DNA of 64,000 nt. Source: Emmonsiellopsis sp. PD_33 (Eukaryota; Ascomycota; Eurotiomycetes; Onygenales; Ajellomycetaceae). Position numbers and translations under genes: made by a program. The notes below the pieces were generated by a model. The model was not told the origin of the DNA, searched no databases, and saw only the letters and a program-made list of their open reading frames with translations. Of the stretch, positions 35,607 through 47,451 are shown one piece after another (the stretch's first letter is position 1; every line of letters begins with the position of its first letter). The DNA is taken from positions 1 to 64,000 of the forward strand of contig JANTQF010000025.1 of NCBI GenBank assembly GCA_032988165.1. The letters run 5' to 3'.

Positions 35607-38600
35607 TCATGCGGCCTTCGACTTCACAGCGCCGTTCTGGGCTGTGGTGGGGGCTTCTGGCGCGGGGACGGAGACGCGAGTGTTGTACAGTTGTCGTTCG
35701 ATGAATTTTAGGATTTCATCGATGATGCTGGGAAGACAACGGGTATTAGCAAGTTATTTTCCATAAAGGGCAGCTACTAAGGGAAGAGGGCAGAAAGGAG
35801 AGAGAAAAAGAAACGTTCAAGTGTAAAAAGGGAATACTCACATAACCGGCGCCGAAATCACCAACACAGCCCGCCACTCACTCCAATCCAGCGGCAAGAT
35901 GGCAAACAACCCTTGCAAAAACGGCACGTAGAGGATGGCAAAATGCAGCGCCATCGACAACATGACCGCGTACACGAGCATCATGTTGTTCCAGAGCGGG
36001 AAGGTGAGCAGTGACTCGCTGGAGGATAGCGAGTTGATGGCGTTGAACATTTCGATGACGACGAGGATGGAGAGGGACATTGTGCTGGCGGATTTGGAGG
36101 AGGCGTTGGAGAAGATTTCGCACCCGATTGAGGGGAACTCGGTCGAGCATTTGTGGAAGTGGGTCTGTGCTTGTTGTTAGATATGGTTGATAGGATTCGG
36201 GGCAGGAAAGGGAGACATACCAATTGCCAGAACGTAATCTGAGGGCCGGCAGGGTTATACATAAACCACCACGCATACCCAAACACCGTCGCGATACCAA
36301 CATATGTGCCGATGACCATATATCTGAAAAAGAGCCAGCCGCCCACGAGCGCCTCCCCGCGCTTCCGCGGCGGGCGTTTCATCACATCATGATCGGCAGG
36401 ATTAAACGACAGGGCCGTGGCTGGCAATCCATCCGTGACCAGATTCACCCAAAGCAGCTGTACCGGCACTAGCGCCTCTGGCATCCCCAGCGCAGCAGTC
36501 AAAAAGATGGACACCACCTCGCCGATATTCGAGGAGATGAGGTAGCGGATGAATTGTTGCGTGTTGCTGTAGATGGACCGGCCCTCTTCGACGGCGATCT
36601 CAATCGTGGCAAAGTTGTCGTCGGCCAGGACCATATCAGCGGCAAGTTTAGCGACGTCCGTACCAGAGCCCATGGCGACACCAATGTCCGATTTCTTGAG
36701 CGCGGGGGCATCGTTGACGCCGTCGCCCGTCATGGCGACGACGTGGCCCTGCGATTGCAATAGGTCGACGAGCTTGGACTTGTGTGTTGGTTCGGTACGG
36801 GAGAAGAGGGAGGCATTGTTGGCTGCTTCGATCTTACCCTGTTCGCTTAGCGCGTCGAATTCCTTGCCCGTGAATGATTTTCCAGTCAGGTTCTCGTGCG
36901 CGCCAAAGATGCCGATCTGCCGACAGATGGATTCGGCGGTATTTCTGTTGTCGCCCGTGATGACGACGACGCGGATGCCCGCCTCGCGGCATTTTTGGAT
37001 GGAGCCGGCAACTTCGGGGCGAGGGGGATCCAGCATACCGACGAGGCCGATGAGGGTCATGTTCTGTTCCAGCTGGACGTACTCCTGCGAGGTTTCGGCA
37101 GAGTGGAGGAGAGGGTTTGGTGCGATGTTTTCAATAGATGCCACAGCAATGACGCGAAGACCTCTATTTCCGTATTCGACGACCTCCTCGGAGATCAATT
37201 TAGCATGTTGCTTGGTTAGATTTACTTTCGAACCATTAGGTCCGAGGAGGGCATGCGAGCAGCGTTCTAGAATCGATTCAGGGGCTCCCTTGACGAGGAG
37301 TTTCTGCTGAGTGCCCGAACCAGCAAGGACAGACATGCTCTTGCGGTCCCGGGAGAATTCATAGGTAGCTTGTAGCGGGAGACGGTTTTCGTAGTGCTTG
37401 CTGGCGAGATGGAGACGTTCCGAAGCACGCAGGCTGCGAATCTTCTGGTTGACATCGGGGCTATCGGTGCCAATCTTCTCAACCAGAACACGGAGGGCAC
37501 CTTCAGTCGGTTCACCGATGCTGGTATAAGAGCCGGTCTTCTGATCGTAGGACAAAGAGGCCTCATTACACAGCGCCAGCACCTCGGTCAATTGACGCAC
37601 CGTAGACGACGAAACTGCAACATCATGGAGCTCCACACCATCCTTTCTAAGACTCCCTTGCGGCGCAAACGTAGTTCCCTCAACGTTGATCTCCTCCAGC
37701 CCGTTCCCGGCCTGGTTCAGGTACACAATGCGTTCGACACTCATCTGATTCGTCGTCAAAGTTCCCGTCTTGTCTGAACAGATAACACTGCAGCTGCCCA
37801 GCGTCTCAACAGACGGCAGGGACCTAACCACGGCATTCTTCGCGGCCATCTTCCTCGTCCCTAGCGCCAAACACGTCGTGATAACAACAGCCAACCCTTC
37901 CGGAATGGCCGCAACACCAAGAGAAACGGCAATCTTCAGATAATAAATAGCTCCCTTGGTCCAGCTCCCGTGCGACGGATCACTGAAATGCTCAATATTA
38001 ATCAACCAAACCAGAACACAAATAACCGTAATAACCTTCGCCAGCACGTCGCCAAAGTCATTGAGTTTCTGCTTGAGCGGCGTGGGCTCCGAGATCTGCG
38101 CCGTGATGCTCTCGTGGATATCGCCAATGGCCGTCGCGGCACCGGTCAGCACCACAATCGCAGTCGCATGGCCAGTCACCACTGTGGTGCCGGAGAACAG
38201 CATATTGACCTGATCCTGCTTGACCGCCGCTGTGTCGTTGACCAACTTGGTGCCCTTGGACACGCTCTCACTCTCGCCGGTCAGAATGGCCTGATCTACG
38301 CGGAAGCTGTTGCTCTGGATGGACAGCACGCGGCAGTCAGCTGGGATGCGGTCGCCCACAGCCACAGTCACGATATCGCCTGGGACGAGCTCTTCAGCCT
38401 TGACGCGCTGGACGGCGCCGTCGCGGATGACTTTTGCTTCATTTGCGGAGTATTCCTGGAGTGCGGCGATGGCCTTTTCGGCGCTGCTTTCTTGGGAGAC
38501 GCCGACGATGGCATTGAGGATGAGGATGGTGAGGATCTACCACGAAACAAAACAAACACGTCAGTTCAGACATCCGGAAAGGAATATACAATATAAAAGA

Positions 38601-38949
38601 GAAGGAATCCACCTACCACAACCGGATCGACAAACGCGGTCCAATCATCCCCCTCCTCAAACAGCGCCAGCACAAACGACACCACCGCAGAGCCCAACAG
38701 TATCAGCACAAGCTGGTCCTTGAACTGCTCAAGCACAAGCTCCCACAGCGGCGTGGGGGGTTCCTCCGGAAGCGCTACACACCGTCAGTAACCAAGCACA
38801 ACCTCGCATGAATAGTGGAGATAATATATACCATTCGACCCAAACTTCTCGCGCGCCTTCAGCACCTGCGGCCCCGACAGCCCGGCCTCCTCGCGCACGT
38901 TGAAATGGGCAAGGACATCTTCGGTCGAGGAGAGATAGGAGCGCTCCAT
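35607..38949 (-). CDS. srcA: SERCA-type P2A calcium-transporting ATPase
   Basis: Five exons, 38949-38832, 38774-38617, 38536-36221, 36164-35842 and 35727-35607, give 1011 residues, the usual SERCA length. Seen in order: cation-ATPase N domain (STEDVLAHFNV), actuator loop TGES (~178-181), PEGL in helix M4 (~304), phosphorylation motif CSDKTGTLTT (Asp ~347), nucleotide-site KGAPE, MLDPPRPEV, and hinge TGDGVNDAPALKKSDIG. The N-terminal segment PPTPLWELVLEQFKDQLVLILL is typical of fungal SERCA (Neurospora NCA-1, Aspergillus SrcA). It pumps Ca2+ from cytosol into the ER. The symbol is by homology. The start MERSYLSS is favoured over an ATG 57 bases upstream. Confidence 0.95.
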
Positions 38950-39536
38950 GGATTTGCAGGGGTGGGCAGGGATGGAAAATGCGCCTGTTGTCCTTTGGCT
39001 TTTCACTTCACTTCCTCTTCTTCTTCTTCCAGTCGCGCTCGTAGCAAGCAGATAGCTACTGCTACTGCTACCGATTGCCTCGTCCGTCCGTCCGTCTATC
39101 CGTCAATCTATCCGTTTATCGTCGTCCTCTTTCTTTTCCCTAGAATACCCTAAAGTGCAATTCAAACCCTGCACTGTAGCAGCAACTTAAAGAACCCAAG
39201 TTCCAAAAATTCCCCACCTAGCCGTTCGTTCGTTCGTTCGTTCGAAAGAGAGTGAGGCGGGTGTTTATCAAAGACCGTCAAAAAAGCCAAGTTTGAATTA
39301 CCGGAGAAAAAAAAAAGTGAACCCTTCGCCGGCATATACAGCACGGCAAGAGAGAAAAGAGGAACACGAAGCACGAAGAAATAGAAAAATCTCGTGGCGG
39401 AAAGAAAGGGAGTGTCGGGAGGTTGAAGGCGAAGTCGAAGAAGAGGACAGAGAGAGGTTGGAGTTGGAGTTGACGTTGGTGGTCCGTCTAACTACATCCG
39501 GCGGGGAGGAGGATATGGATCTGGATATGGAAGGGT
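38950..39536. promoter_or_regulatory. Calcium ATPase upstream region
   Basis: Promoter-proximal side of the SERCA gene. It has CTT-rich tracts, GTCC and GTTC short tandem repeats and GAAG-rich sequence, then ends at the transposon-like insertion. No coding gene. Confidence 0.5.
39224..39243. repeat. (GTTC)5 microsatellite
   Basis: Five perfect GTTC units in the calcium ATPase upstream region. Confidence 0.95.
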
Positions 39537-39545
39537 CTACTCTAC
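39537..39545. repeat. Target-site duplication, left copy
   Basis: CTACTCTAC immediately before the left inverted repeat. The identical 9-mer follows the right inverted repeat. Confidence 0.85.
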
Positions 39546-39650
39546 GGGTTTGGCTAAATCCACCCCAACTTTTGACTATTTTCACCCCATTTTTCCGCGC
39601 TAGTCCCGATTAGGAAAAATAAGCGGTCTATTTTCACCCCACTGATAATA
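39546..39650 (+). repeat. Left terminal inverted repeat (105 bp)
   Basis: Pairs with 40194-40298 in inverse orientation with a single mismatch (CGGG here against a copy reading CTGA). Contains two copies of CTATTTTCACCCC. Confidence 0.92.
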
Positions 39651-39807
39651 CACTAAACCCAAAGGGGAAATATATGGTCTATTTGCACCCCAACCTGCTT
39701 AGTCAGTGGTGGAATAGCTCCCACGCCAACTCGCAACGTTGTCCTCTACCCTCTACGAATTGAATCAATTGAACCACCACTACGCGTTATTTTACATTAT
39801 CTTTATC

Positions 39808-39969
39808 ATGGATGGGAGTGGCGATATCAAATTCTTCAGTGCCCCTAGTGATTTAGGTGATTCTGACCCTGAAAACGAAGAAATTCCTACCACCACTCCC
39901 ACCGTTGTGGAACGCGTCGTGGAAGTCGTTGAAATCGATTCCTCTGCTACCCCTACCCCTACCCCCTGA
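39808..39969 (+). CDS. Small acidic open frame inside the transposon-like element
   Basis: The first ATG opens a 53-residue frame beginning MDGSGDIKFFSAPSDLG, followed by an acidic stretch and a Thr/Pro-rich tail ending TPTPTP. The frame open upstream to 39739 uses a TTG and is not a real start. It occupies the unique centre of the element. No transposase catalytic residues, zinc finger or signal peptide. It may be a leftover N-terminal exon of a transposase or simply a chance frame. Confidence 0.3.
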   Translation: MDGSGDIKFFSAPSDLGDSDPENEEIPTTTPTVVERVVEVVEIDSSATPTPTP

Positions 39970-40193
39970 GAGATTTCTGGGTAGATTTCCGTTGTTTTTC
40001 GATATTCCCCTTATATTTGATAGCTTATGATTGCCTACGTCAATTTTTTGCCCATCTGTAGCACTATTTCTATCTTTTCTTATCTACAGAGAGATTAATT
40101 AAAGAAGATGCCAGCGTTATATGTTGAAAATCTCCCTACCCCCCTCTATGGGTGGGTGGAAATAGACTGCCTTTTTCCCTTTTAGGTTTAGCA

Positions 40194-40298
40194 TATTATC
40201 AGTGGGGTGAAAATAGACCGCTTATTTTTCCTAATCAGGACTAGCGCGGAAAAATGGGGTGAAAATAGTCAAAAGTTGGGGTGGATTTAGCCAAACCC
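40194..40298 (-). repeat. Right terminal inverted repeat (105 bp)
   Basis: Inverse partner of 39546-39650, ending AGCCAAACCC. Confidence 0.92.
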
Positions 40299-40307
40299 CT
40301 ACTCTAC
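40299..40307. repeat. Target-site duplication, right copy
   Basis: CTACTCTAC directly after the right inverted repeat, identical to 39537-39545. Confidence 0.85.
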
Positions 40308-41592
40308 TGCACAGGCCAAGTCAAGTCCAGCTCCGATAAGCATCTACATTGTCTACAACAAGAATACCCCAGTCCTCTACAAATCCCAATCCATAACATG
40401 CTACAATCATTCCCTCCATCCATCCATCCACTCACCCATCCACCCCCCCCTCTCAACCCCATCTCCATCGCCAACCCCCCCCTTCGGCAATGTAGCTATA
40501 TCAACGTGTTCTTTTCATCTCCGGCTGGACTCCGATGGCCGGGCCCTGACTAATGCACGCCCCGCAGCCAATCAGCAGCCGCGTATCCCGCGTGTGGCGT
40601 GGGCTTAGGTAAGGCGGCTCTTGCCACGTGATGTGGCTGTGGCTTGGCGTGGAAGGTTCCAGATCATCACTCACATACTTACTGCATTGTATGTGCATAC
40701 GTGGACTGCTTTGGACTGGTTTAGATGGTGTTTATTGATGATGATATCTTGGGGGGATTATGCTGCGTTCCACCCATCCCTCGTAAGAACACACGCCCAG
40801 TCTCTTCTCTGCTTTCACCCCTTATTAAAGTCCGTGTAGAATACAACAACCCATAAGACGCAAAAGAACAGACAAGAACCAGCCATGGCCCCGCGGGAAG
40901 GATCAACAAGGTAAACAAGCGCGCCTCTTTTTACCGTCATGGCATCATCTGGTATGGAAAATACCGAGGACACCATCAGAAAAGAGACACTCGCTCGAGC
41001 AGGTGGTTGGACAACGCGTGGGGGGGGGGGGAAACTCGGATAATATTTGGATAGAAAAACAATATGGCAAAAATAAAACAGAGGCTACAGCTCGGATAAC
41101 AACAACATTGGGGTCGAAGGCAAAATGGGGGACGGGGGGCGGGGGGGGGGGGGCGAGTGGCCGGAAACGAACGCAAGGAAAAGACAGCAGTAGAAGAGAC
41201 GGTTTAAAACAAAATGGAACCGGCAACAGAGGCTTGGCTTTCTTCTCCATGCTAGGGATTCGGCACTGAATGGGCGGTCTTGACAGGACAAGGACTCTTC
41301 GCATCAAGTGGAAAGACAGAAATGAGGGGGAGGATGGAGAAAAAAAGAAAATTCCCGTTCCGTTCATTTTCGCTCTCCTAAATCGCAAACTCCGCCAACC
41401 AACTGATAAAAACAACCCTCGGACGACCTCGATGACATGAGGTTTTGGATAACCACCCACGTTATAGATCGACCTTCATATCTCCCCTTTTTTTGGTCTT
41501 TGTTTGGGTTTTGTATTTCACTTATATTAGGACATGTGGATGCCACCTACAGCGTGGTTTTATTTGCAACCAAGAATTTGAAAACGGCCAGC
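40308..41592. other. Intergenic, between element and 14-3-3 gene
   Basis: About 1.3 kb with C-rich and G-rich tracts (poly-G near 41022 and 41142). It probably includes distal SERCA promoter sequence and the 14-3-3 3' untranslated region. No gene recognised. Confidence 0.5.
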
Positions 41593-42992
41593 CTAGGACT
41601 CAGCGGCTGGGGCATCTTCCTTCTTGGGCTCCTCCGCAGCTGGGGCAGCAGCTTCTCCTTCGGGCTTCTCCTCCTTGGGCTCAGCGGCCGCAGGCTCGGG
41701 TTCAGCACCGTCGGACGAGGTCCACAGGGTCAGGTTGTCACGGAGCAGCTGCATGATGAGGGTGCTATCACGGTAGGACTCTTCAGAGAGGGAGTCGAGC
41801 TCGGCAATAGCGTCATCAAAGGCCTGCTTGGCCAGGTGGCACGCACGGTCTGGCGAGTTGAGGATCTCGTAGTAGAAAACGGAGAAGTTGAGGGCAAGAC
41901 CAAGACGGATGGGGTGGGTGGGGGTCAGTTCGGTCTGGGCAACATCCGTAGCATTCTACGTAGAGTCAGTCATATGCAGAACAAGACGCAAGGAGTGGGT
42001 CTAATGCATACCTTGTAGGCCTCATGGGCAGCAGTAGCGGCAACCTTGCGCTTGTTACCCGATGCAAACTCAGCAAGATAACGGTGGTAGTCTCCCTTCC
42101 TATATTGATTGCACACATCACATCAGCACACGACCTCCCAGAACTGTCGATGACGCCATTGGACCCGGGCACGTACATCTTGTGGTAGAAGACCTTGGAT
42201 TCGCCGGATTCGGCTTTGGGGATCAAGGACTGGTCCAAAACATCCAAAACGTCCTGGCAGACACGCTCGAGCTCGGCCTCGATCTTCTGGCGGTACTCGG
42301 AAATGATGGAAACATGCTTCTCAGAGCCCTTGGAGTCCTCCTTTTGTTCGATGGAGGAGATTATGCGCCAAGATGCACGACGGGTTCCAACAACGTTTTT
42401 GTAGGCAACGGAAAGGAGATTGCGCTCGTCGACGGATAGTTCACCTCCAATCTACAGAGTTGGTTAGTGCTGTCGTGTGATGGTAACAGATTGGGAGGTG
42501 TGAGAGGCAGGGATGATGGGATGGCGATGGGGGAGAAACTTACGTTGGCAACTTCCTATACACGCACGCCGTGGGGGGTTCCATCAGTAAAAGCGTCCCT
42601 GTTGACATCACACAGAGAGCAGCACAAACCTTCATGTATGTGACCATTTCTGCGAAGCGGTTAGCGAGGACAAAACACCCAACACAGCCATGGGGGATAG
42701 GGAGATAGGGAGAGGAGGGGACGCACCATCATAGCGCTCGGCCTGCTCGCAGAGCCTCGCAAGAAATGTCTTGCTGCAGAGATGTCAGTACACGGACACC
42801 AGGGCGCCGTCGAGCAGAGGGCAATTTACTTATCACGCTGTATCACACCATCGGGTTAGCAAAGGGCTTATCGGACGCAGGGCGGGGGGGAGTGCAGGGA
42901 GAGGAAGAGGGCGTGCATGGCAGCAGGCGGACGCTGAGACTGCGCGCCTGACGCAGGGCAGCAGGGAGGGGTAAACATACTTCTGAGGTCAT
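41593..42992 (-). CDS. artA: 14-3-3 protein
   Basis: Eight exons: 42992-42981, 42837-42830, 42773-42727, 42649-42630, 42555-42544, 42451-42177, 42099-42012 and 41955-41593. They sum to 825 bases, or 274 residues. The 8-base and two 12-base exons are needed to spell the conserved start MTSERDNKTFLARLCEQAER and the MKEVANIGG junction. Signature regions: LLSVAYKNVVGTRRASWR, SKVFYHKMKGDYHRYLAEF, HPIRLGLALNFSVFYYEIL, STLIMQLLRDNLTLW. The Glu/Ala/Pro-rich tail is normal for fungal isoforms. The dimer binds phosphoserine/threonine peptides and regulates signalling, polarity and metabolism in the cytosol. The symbol follows Aspergillus artA (yeast BMH1/BMH2) by homology. Confidence 0.95.
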
Positions 42993-44601
42993 GGTTGGAA
43001 GACGGCGGGAGAGAGACGGAGACACAGAGGAGAGAATGGGAGCCGACAGGGCGGGGGGCAGCAGGGCAGACAGAGAGATGGGGGGTGGTGGGAGCAGAGG
43101 GGGTGATGGGGAGATGTTGGCGCGGGAAGATGAGGTGAGGTGAGGTGAGGTGAGGTGAGTTGACGGGTGAGAGCGATGATCTCAGGCAGTCGGCGCAGGT
43201 GGGTTCGACTGGGCTGGCGGCTGGCTTAGCGAGAAGCCACTAGCTAGCCCGGCAACCACCAGACGGCTTTTATATACACACCCCAACAACAGACAATAGA
43301 GTAGAGACTGCAATTATATCCTGCTACATACAGACAGACTACCCTGCTTCCATCCTGTAGTCCCCATCTCCCCCCTTTTCTCCCATGTCGGGCGCTGTCC
43401 CATTGCCATTGGGTACGTGGACTGTTTACTCAGCCTCATTCTGCCCTCTGCCTGCCCCTTGCTCCCGCACATCCTGATACCCTGCCTTCAAGTTCTCTAC
43501 ACTACGAGTACACTGCCCTACCCTACACACCCTGATATGCGTGCTGGGAACTCCCTCGCCCAAGCCGTCAGCACCGTCTGTCTGCCCAACAACATCTCCG
43601 CCATCCCATCTACGTCACCCAACCCATCCATCCCAAACCCAATTCCTTACCTCTCCCAATGTATGTACATACATGTACCAGTACCTCCCATATAAAACGC
43701 CAGATTAAGCACCCCACCAGGAAAATGCGGAAGCAGAAGAGCCTCCTCTGTTCTCTTCTCTTCTCATCCACCCATTCCACTCACTCACACATACATACAT
43801 ACCATCTACATATTCCCTGCATACTTAGTATGATATATTCAACCCAATCCACCTTCACCATTCCCATCTCAACCAACTCCCATGACGTATCCCGCATCCA
43901 GCCTTATCCAATACTAATACTAGTACGCACAACCCCATTCCAAATCCTGCGCAGAGGACGGAGGCTCGATTTACATTACACAGCCAATCAGCATGGCATC
44001 AGTATCAGCATCAGTTCTCTCAGTGGCGGTAGTTACTCAACCACCGGTAGTTAGATCATAGAAGCCCATGGCGAAGCGAAGCGAATAGCATAGAATAGAA
44101 CAAGAGAAGAGAAAAAAAAAAATAACAAGGCTGACTATCGTTGCGCCTAACAATCCTAGTACCTACCAACCAACCACTACGGGAAACTGACAGCAATACC
44201 TGCAGCAAAGATCTGGCAGACAGGAAGGCTGCGGATGCCGTCGGGTTGCTTTGCTTTGAACGAATAGCGCGAGATATAGATGGTTAGGTATAGGTACATG
44301 CCCTTGATATCTATCATCTGGGTGACGACATGGGGCCCAAGATTCCATTCTCGTGTGATGGCACGTGATTTGTAGGGCAAGATGGATGGAAAGCTTATTG
44401 TTTGGATGAATGGAAGGATGGGGTTTGGTGGATAGTGCTTTGATGATATAGCCTGGGGGAAGAATAGATGGTTAGAGCGGGTGTGGTGTGGCTTCTACTC
44501 CCTACTACTATCTAGTTATAGTATCTACTGGACGTGGTCGATAAGGAAAGGAGAGAACGAGGTATTAAACACGCAGGTGTAGTTGCATAGTTGGGAAATC
44601 C
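42993..44601. promoter_or_regulatory. 14-3-3 promoter and long spacer
   Basis: 1.6 kb upstream of the 14-3-3 start and downstream of the second F-box gene. Contains a TGAGG tandem repeat, C/A-rich tracts and cata repeats. Short open frames show no family features. Confidence 0.5.
43131..43155. repeat. (TGAGG)5 tandem repeat
   Basis: Five perfect TGAGG pentamers followed by a degenerate unit, ~140 bases upstream of the 14-3-3 start. Confidence 0.9.
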
Positions 44602-46108
44602 TCATGCACGTCTTGCTCCTATGGCTTGCTGCTCTGTCGAACTTGCTATGAACTCCTGCACTCCCAACACTTCTAGATCTGGCTTATCCACACGGAGTCC
44701 GGAAATCAATTCATCATGAAACCCGTATTCCCCCTTCTTATATCCGCGAATGCAGAGGTACTTGAGGTTCGGGGGTAATCTGGAAGCCAGGTTGTGAAAC
44801 TTGGATGGACACCCAGGGAAGTTCTCCCTGGCCACACGGGGACCTAATAGTAATTCGACCCCGATACTGAGGCGGGTGAGAGCCGGGTAGTTATAGAAGG
44901 AACCGATGGATCTGCTAAGTGTACACGAGCATGAATCCCAATGTTCAAATCTCTCAAATATTCGAATGTCGTCTGAGATGTCTTTGTCTGCATCGATATC
45001 TATCACGCGTAGAGTCTGATTTTGTATCCCTAACACGTCGCTCAAGCCCCAGGGATTGAATGCCCATTTTTCCTTCTCCAGCCCCGGGGACGTCAATTCT
45101 AGGGGAGGAAATATCCAATTTCTGCCCGCTAACTCAGTCGCTGTGCCGTCGAGTGTGTATTTGAATTCTTCAAGGTATTCTGAAGCCCATATTGCGTCAC
45201 GAAGATTAATGAACGGCAGGCGACATTGAATGATGTGGATTTTTGACATCTTTACCGTGGTAGGCCGGTAGTCGGAGTACATATCCCGATGATCAATGGC
45301 GTTGCATGCTGATTCAACTCGCAAACTCTTTATCGGCGCCACGGGATTAATGTGCTCGAAAAGGTCGGAAAGATCAAAGAAACCAGTACGTCGCTTTGAA
45401 CCAAATACCCCTATGTGTTCAAGCTTCCGCAGACCGTAAAGTGCTCCTAAACCCACTTTAATGTTCCTCACTCGAAATAGGTCCCAACAATCGACGGCAA
45501 ATTCAACGTATCGAATATTCGGGAAGATCATTGGAAACAATTCCACTGAAATCTTAGCAAACTCGTATTGAATTTTGGCCTATGGGTAGATAATGTCAAT
45601 TGCGATAATGAAAACAAATAGGAAGGGAAAAAGGGAATAATGATAGAGGAATTTCATTTACCTTCAGAGGGTCATTAATATCTAAAGCTCCAGCCCGAAA
45701 AATGGAGTCCAAGTAATGATCTCGTATATATACGAGATCACGCAGCCCCGCAATCATTTCCCGTATCAGCTTGATCTCTTTATCGTTCAGAACCGCAAGA
45801 TCTACCGGAGGTGGGAAAAGAGAGTTATATGTCACTCCGACTGGCCGGTAGTCTATCACAACATGCCTCATATACTTGCTGAACAGTGGGTCTGTGCAGC
45901 TTTGTGCCATGGTCTTGTAGCCTTTGAGAGTGTCGTGGCTGTAGACTAGACGAAATGAATGATATTTGTCCCGGAGTTTGAGCTGCCTTTTTCTGGCTAT
46001 CTCTCCGAGAGTACGGTCTAGTTGCTGCACCGGAATGAGTTCCTCGGGTGTCAGGTAATCAAATATAAGGGGGTATATGTCCAGCGGTAAAGAACGCGAG
46101 CCGAACAT
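44602..46108 (-). CDS. F-box-like protein (second)
   Basis: Two exons, 46108-45662 and 45579-44602, give 474 residues. The N-terminus MFGSRSLPLDIYPLIFDYLTPEEL has the spacing of an F-box-like domain (LPLDIYPLIFDYLTPEEL then an L-x-Q-L-x-R segment). The remainder is a divergent, leucine-containing region with no repeat I can name. The 82-base intron (donor gtaaat) joins NDPLK to AKIQYEFAK in frame. Open sequence upstream to 46240 contains another ATG, but the F-box is normally at the start. Probable Skp1-binding substrate adaptor; the target is unknown. It is a lineage-variable family, so a remote relative is the best expected match. Confidence 0.72.
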
Positions 46109-47451
46109 TGTTTTCGGTGGTGGATCGTAGGATTCCGATTTAGTCAATTTTATTAGGTAGGTAGGTCGTCGTGGTTGTCGTGCTTCGTCTTTTGCTCGTA
46201 GCAGCGGTTGGTAGAAAGAGAGGAGAGATAGCCGAAACATCCAGGGTTAACAGTAAGATGGACCTTGAACGGGATGACAAACCCGCTGGGTAGATAACCT
46301 TCGCAGAAAGAAGTAGCAAAGTAGAAAAGAAAAGAACACAGAATAAGAAAACCAGTGGGCACTGGCATTTTTAAACCCCACCAGATCGATCTGGTAGTGC
46401 AAACAAATTTTCAAACCCCAAGCTCCATTCTTTCATCCATAAAGACTTGATAGAAAACATGCCACTCCCTCTGAAACAAAGCAGATTCCCACTGGATATG
46501 AAACATTGAAAGGGAAAACAAAGGTTGCCAGCATTGATTGACAACCCTCTCTGTCTGCCCGCTCATTTCATAACTATCTAAACTGGTAAAGAAATTCCGT
46601 ACACGAGGCTTTGCTTTAGGTGGTAGTATGTTTTGAGGTTGAACCATGATCAGGGGATGTCCCATCCATCGCGCTCTTGTGGTGTTGTTGGAGCATGAGA
46701 GCTTGGGGCTCCTGATATACTATCTGTTCACGGCCATCTTGCACAATATCTCGTGAGTACGGCGTATTGTCAGCTTCATATCCTAGGGGATAGCATGAGA
46801 AGAGGCGAGGAGTCGGCTGGTGGGAGAAGAGCATGTTCAACGGAGGGTAGAGGTGAGGATGGAGGTTGGGGGAGGAGCCGGCCTTGGCGCCAGCCGCGGA
46901 ACACGTGAACTTTGGAAAGGGGTGTCGGGAGCAGTGGGGATGTATCTCTAAATCAATCGTTTTAACAGTGGAAGAATTCTAACTTTCAATTACATTAATA
47001 CGGTCAAGGATGAAATAAAATAAAATAAAATAACAGAATCAAAGTCAAATCAATCTATCAAAAAAAGAAACTATTTATGCTAAATACTAGTACCATGCCA
47101 TGCCGATTTTTCTTTTTTCAAAAAACAAATTTCAAAGAGTTGGAAAACAAAACAAAACAGAACATGCAAAAAAAAAAGGGACAGAAAGTAAATGGGAAGA
47201 ATTAGTGAGGTTGCAGCTCAGTACCGCGTTGAGATGGATGTGGATGTGTAAGGGGGGTGGGGGAAGGGGGGAAACAAACGGTCTAGATGAAAGATGAAAA
47301 CCCCGCTGGGCCAAGGGAAAGGAAAGGGAAAGGGACTAGAAAATGGGGAAGAAGGGGAATCCAGCATGACTACACGGGTAAATCCGCCAGCAAATCACCA
47401 TCAGGAGAAGCAGAAAATATCTGGAAAAGTATAAAAAGAGAAAACAGCCCA
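46109..47451. other. Intergenic, F-box promoter and eIF3j 3' flank
   Basis: 1.3 kb. AT-rich near 46960-47110 with a TAAAA repeat and poly-A. No convincing gene. Confidence 0.5.

Larger units (their letters stand above)
39546..40298. mobile_element. Non-autonomous TIR DNA transposon (MULE-like MITE)
   Basis: A 753-base element bounded by 105-base terminal inverted repeats (39546-39650 and 40194-40298) that differ at one position, flanked by identical 9-base direct repeats. The ends begin GGGTTTGGCTAAATCC. The inverted similarity continues imperfectly for another ~40 bases inside each end. Long TIRs with a 9-base duplication are typical of Mutator-like elements, so I favour that class; hAT (8 bases) and other superfamilies fit less well. 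No transposase is encoded, so movement would need a partner elsewhere. It lies about 600 bases upstream of the calcium ATPase start. Near-identity of the two ends suggests a recent insertion. Confidence 0.88.
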
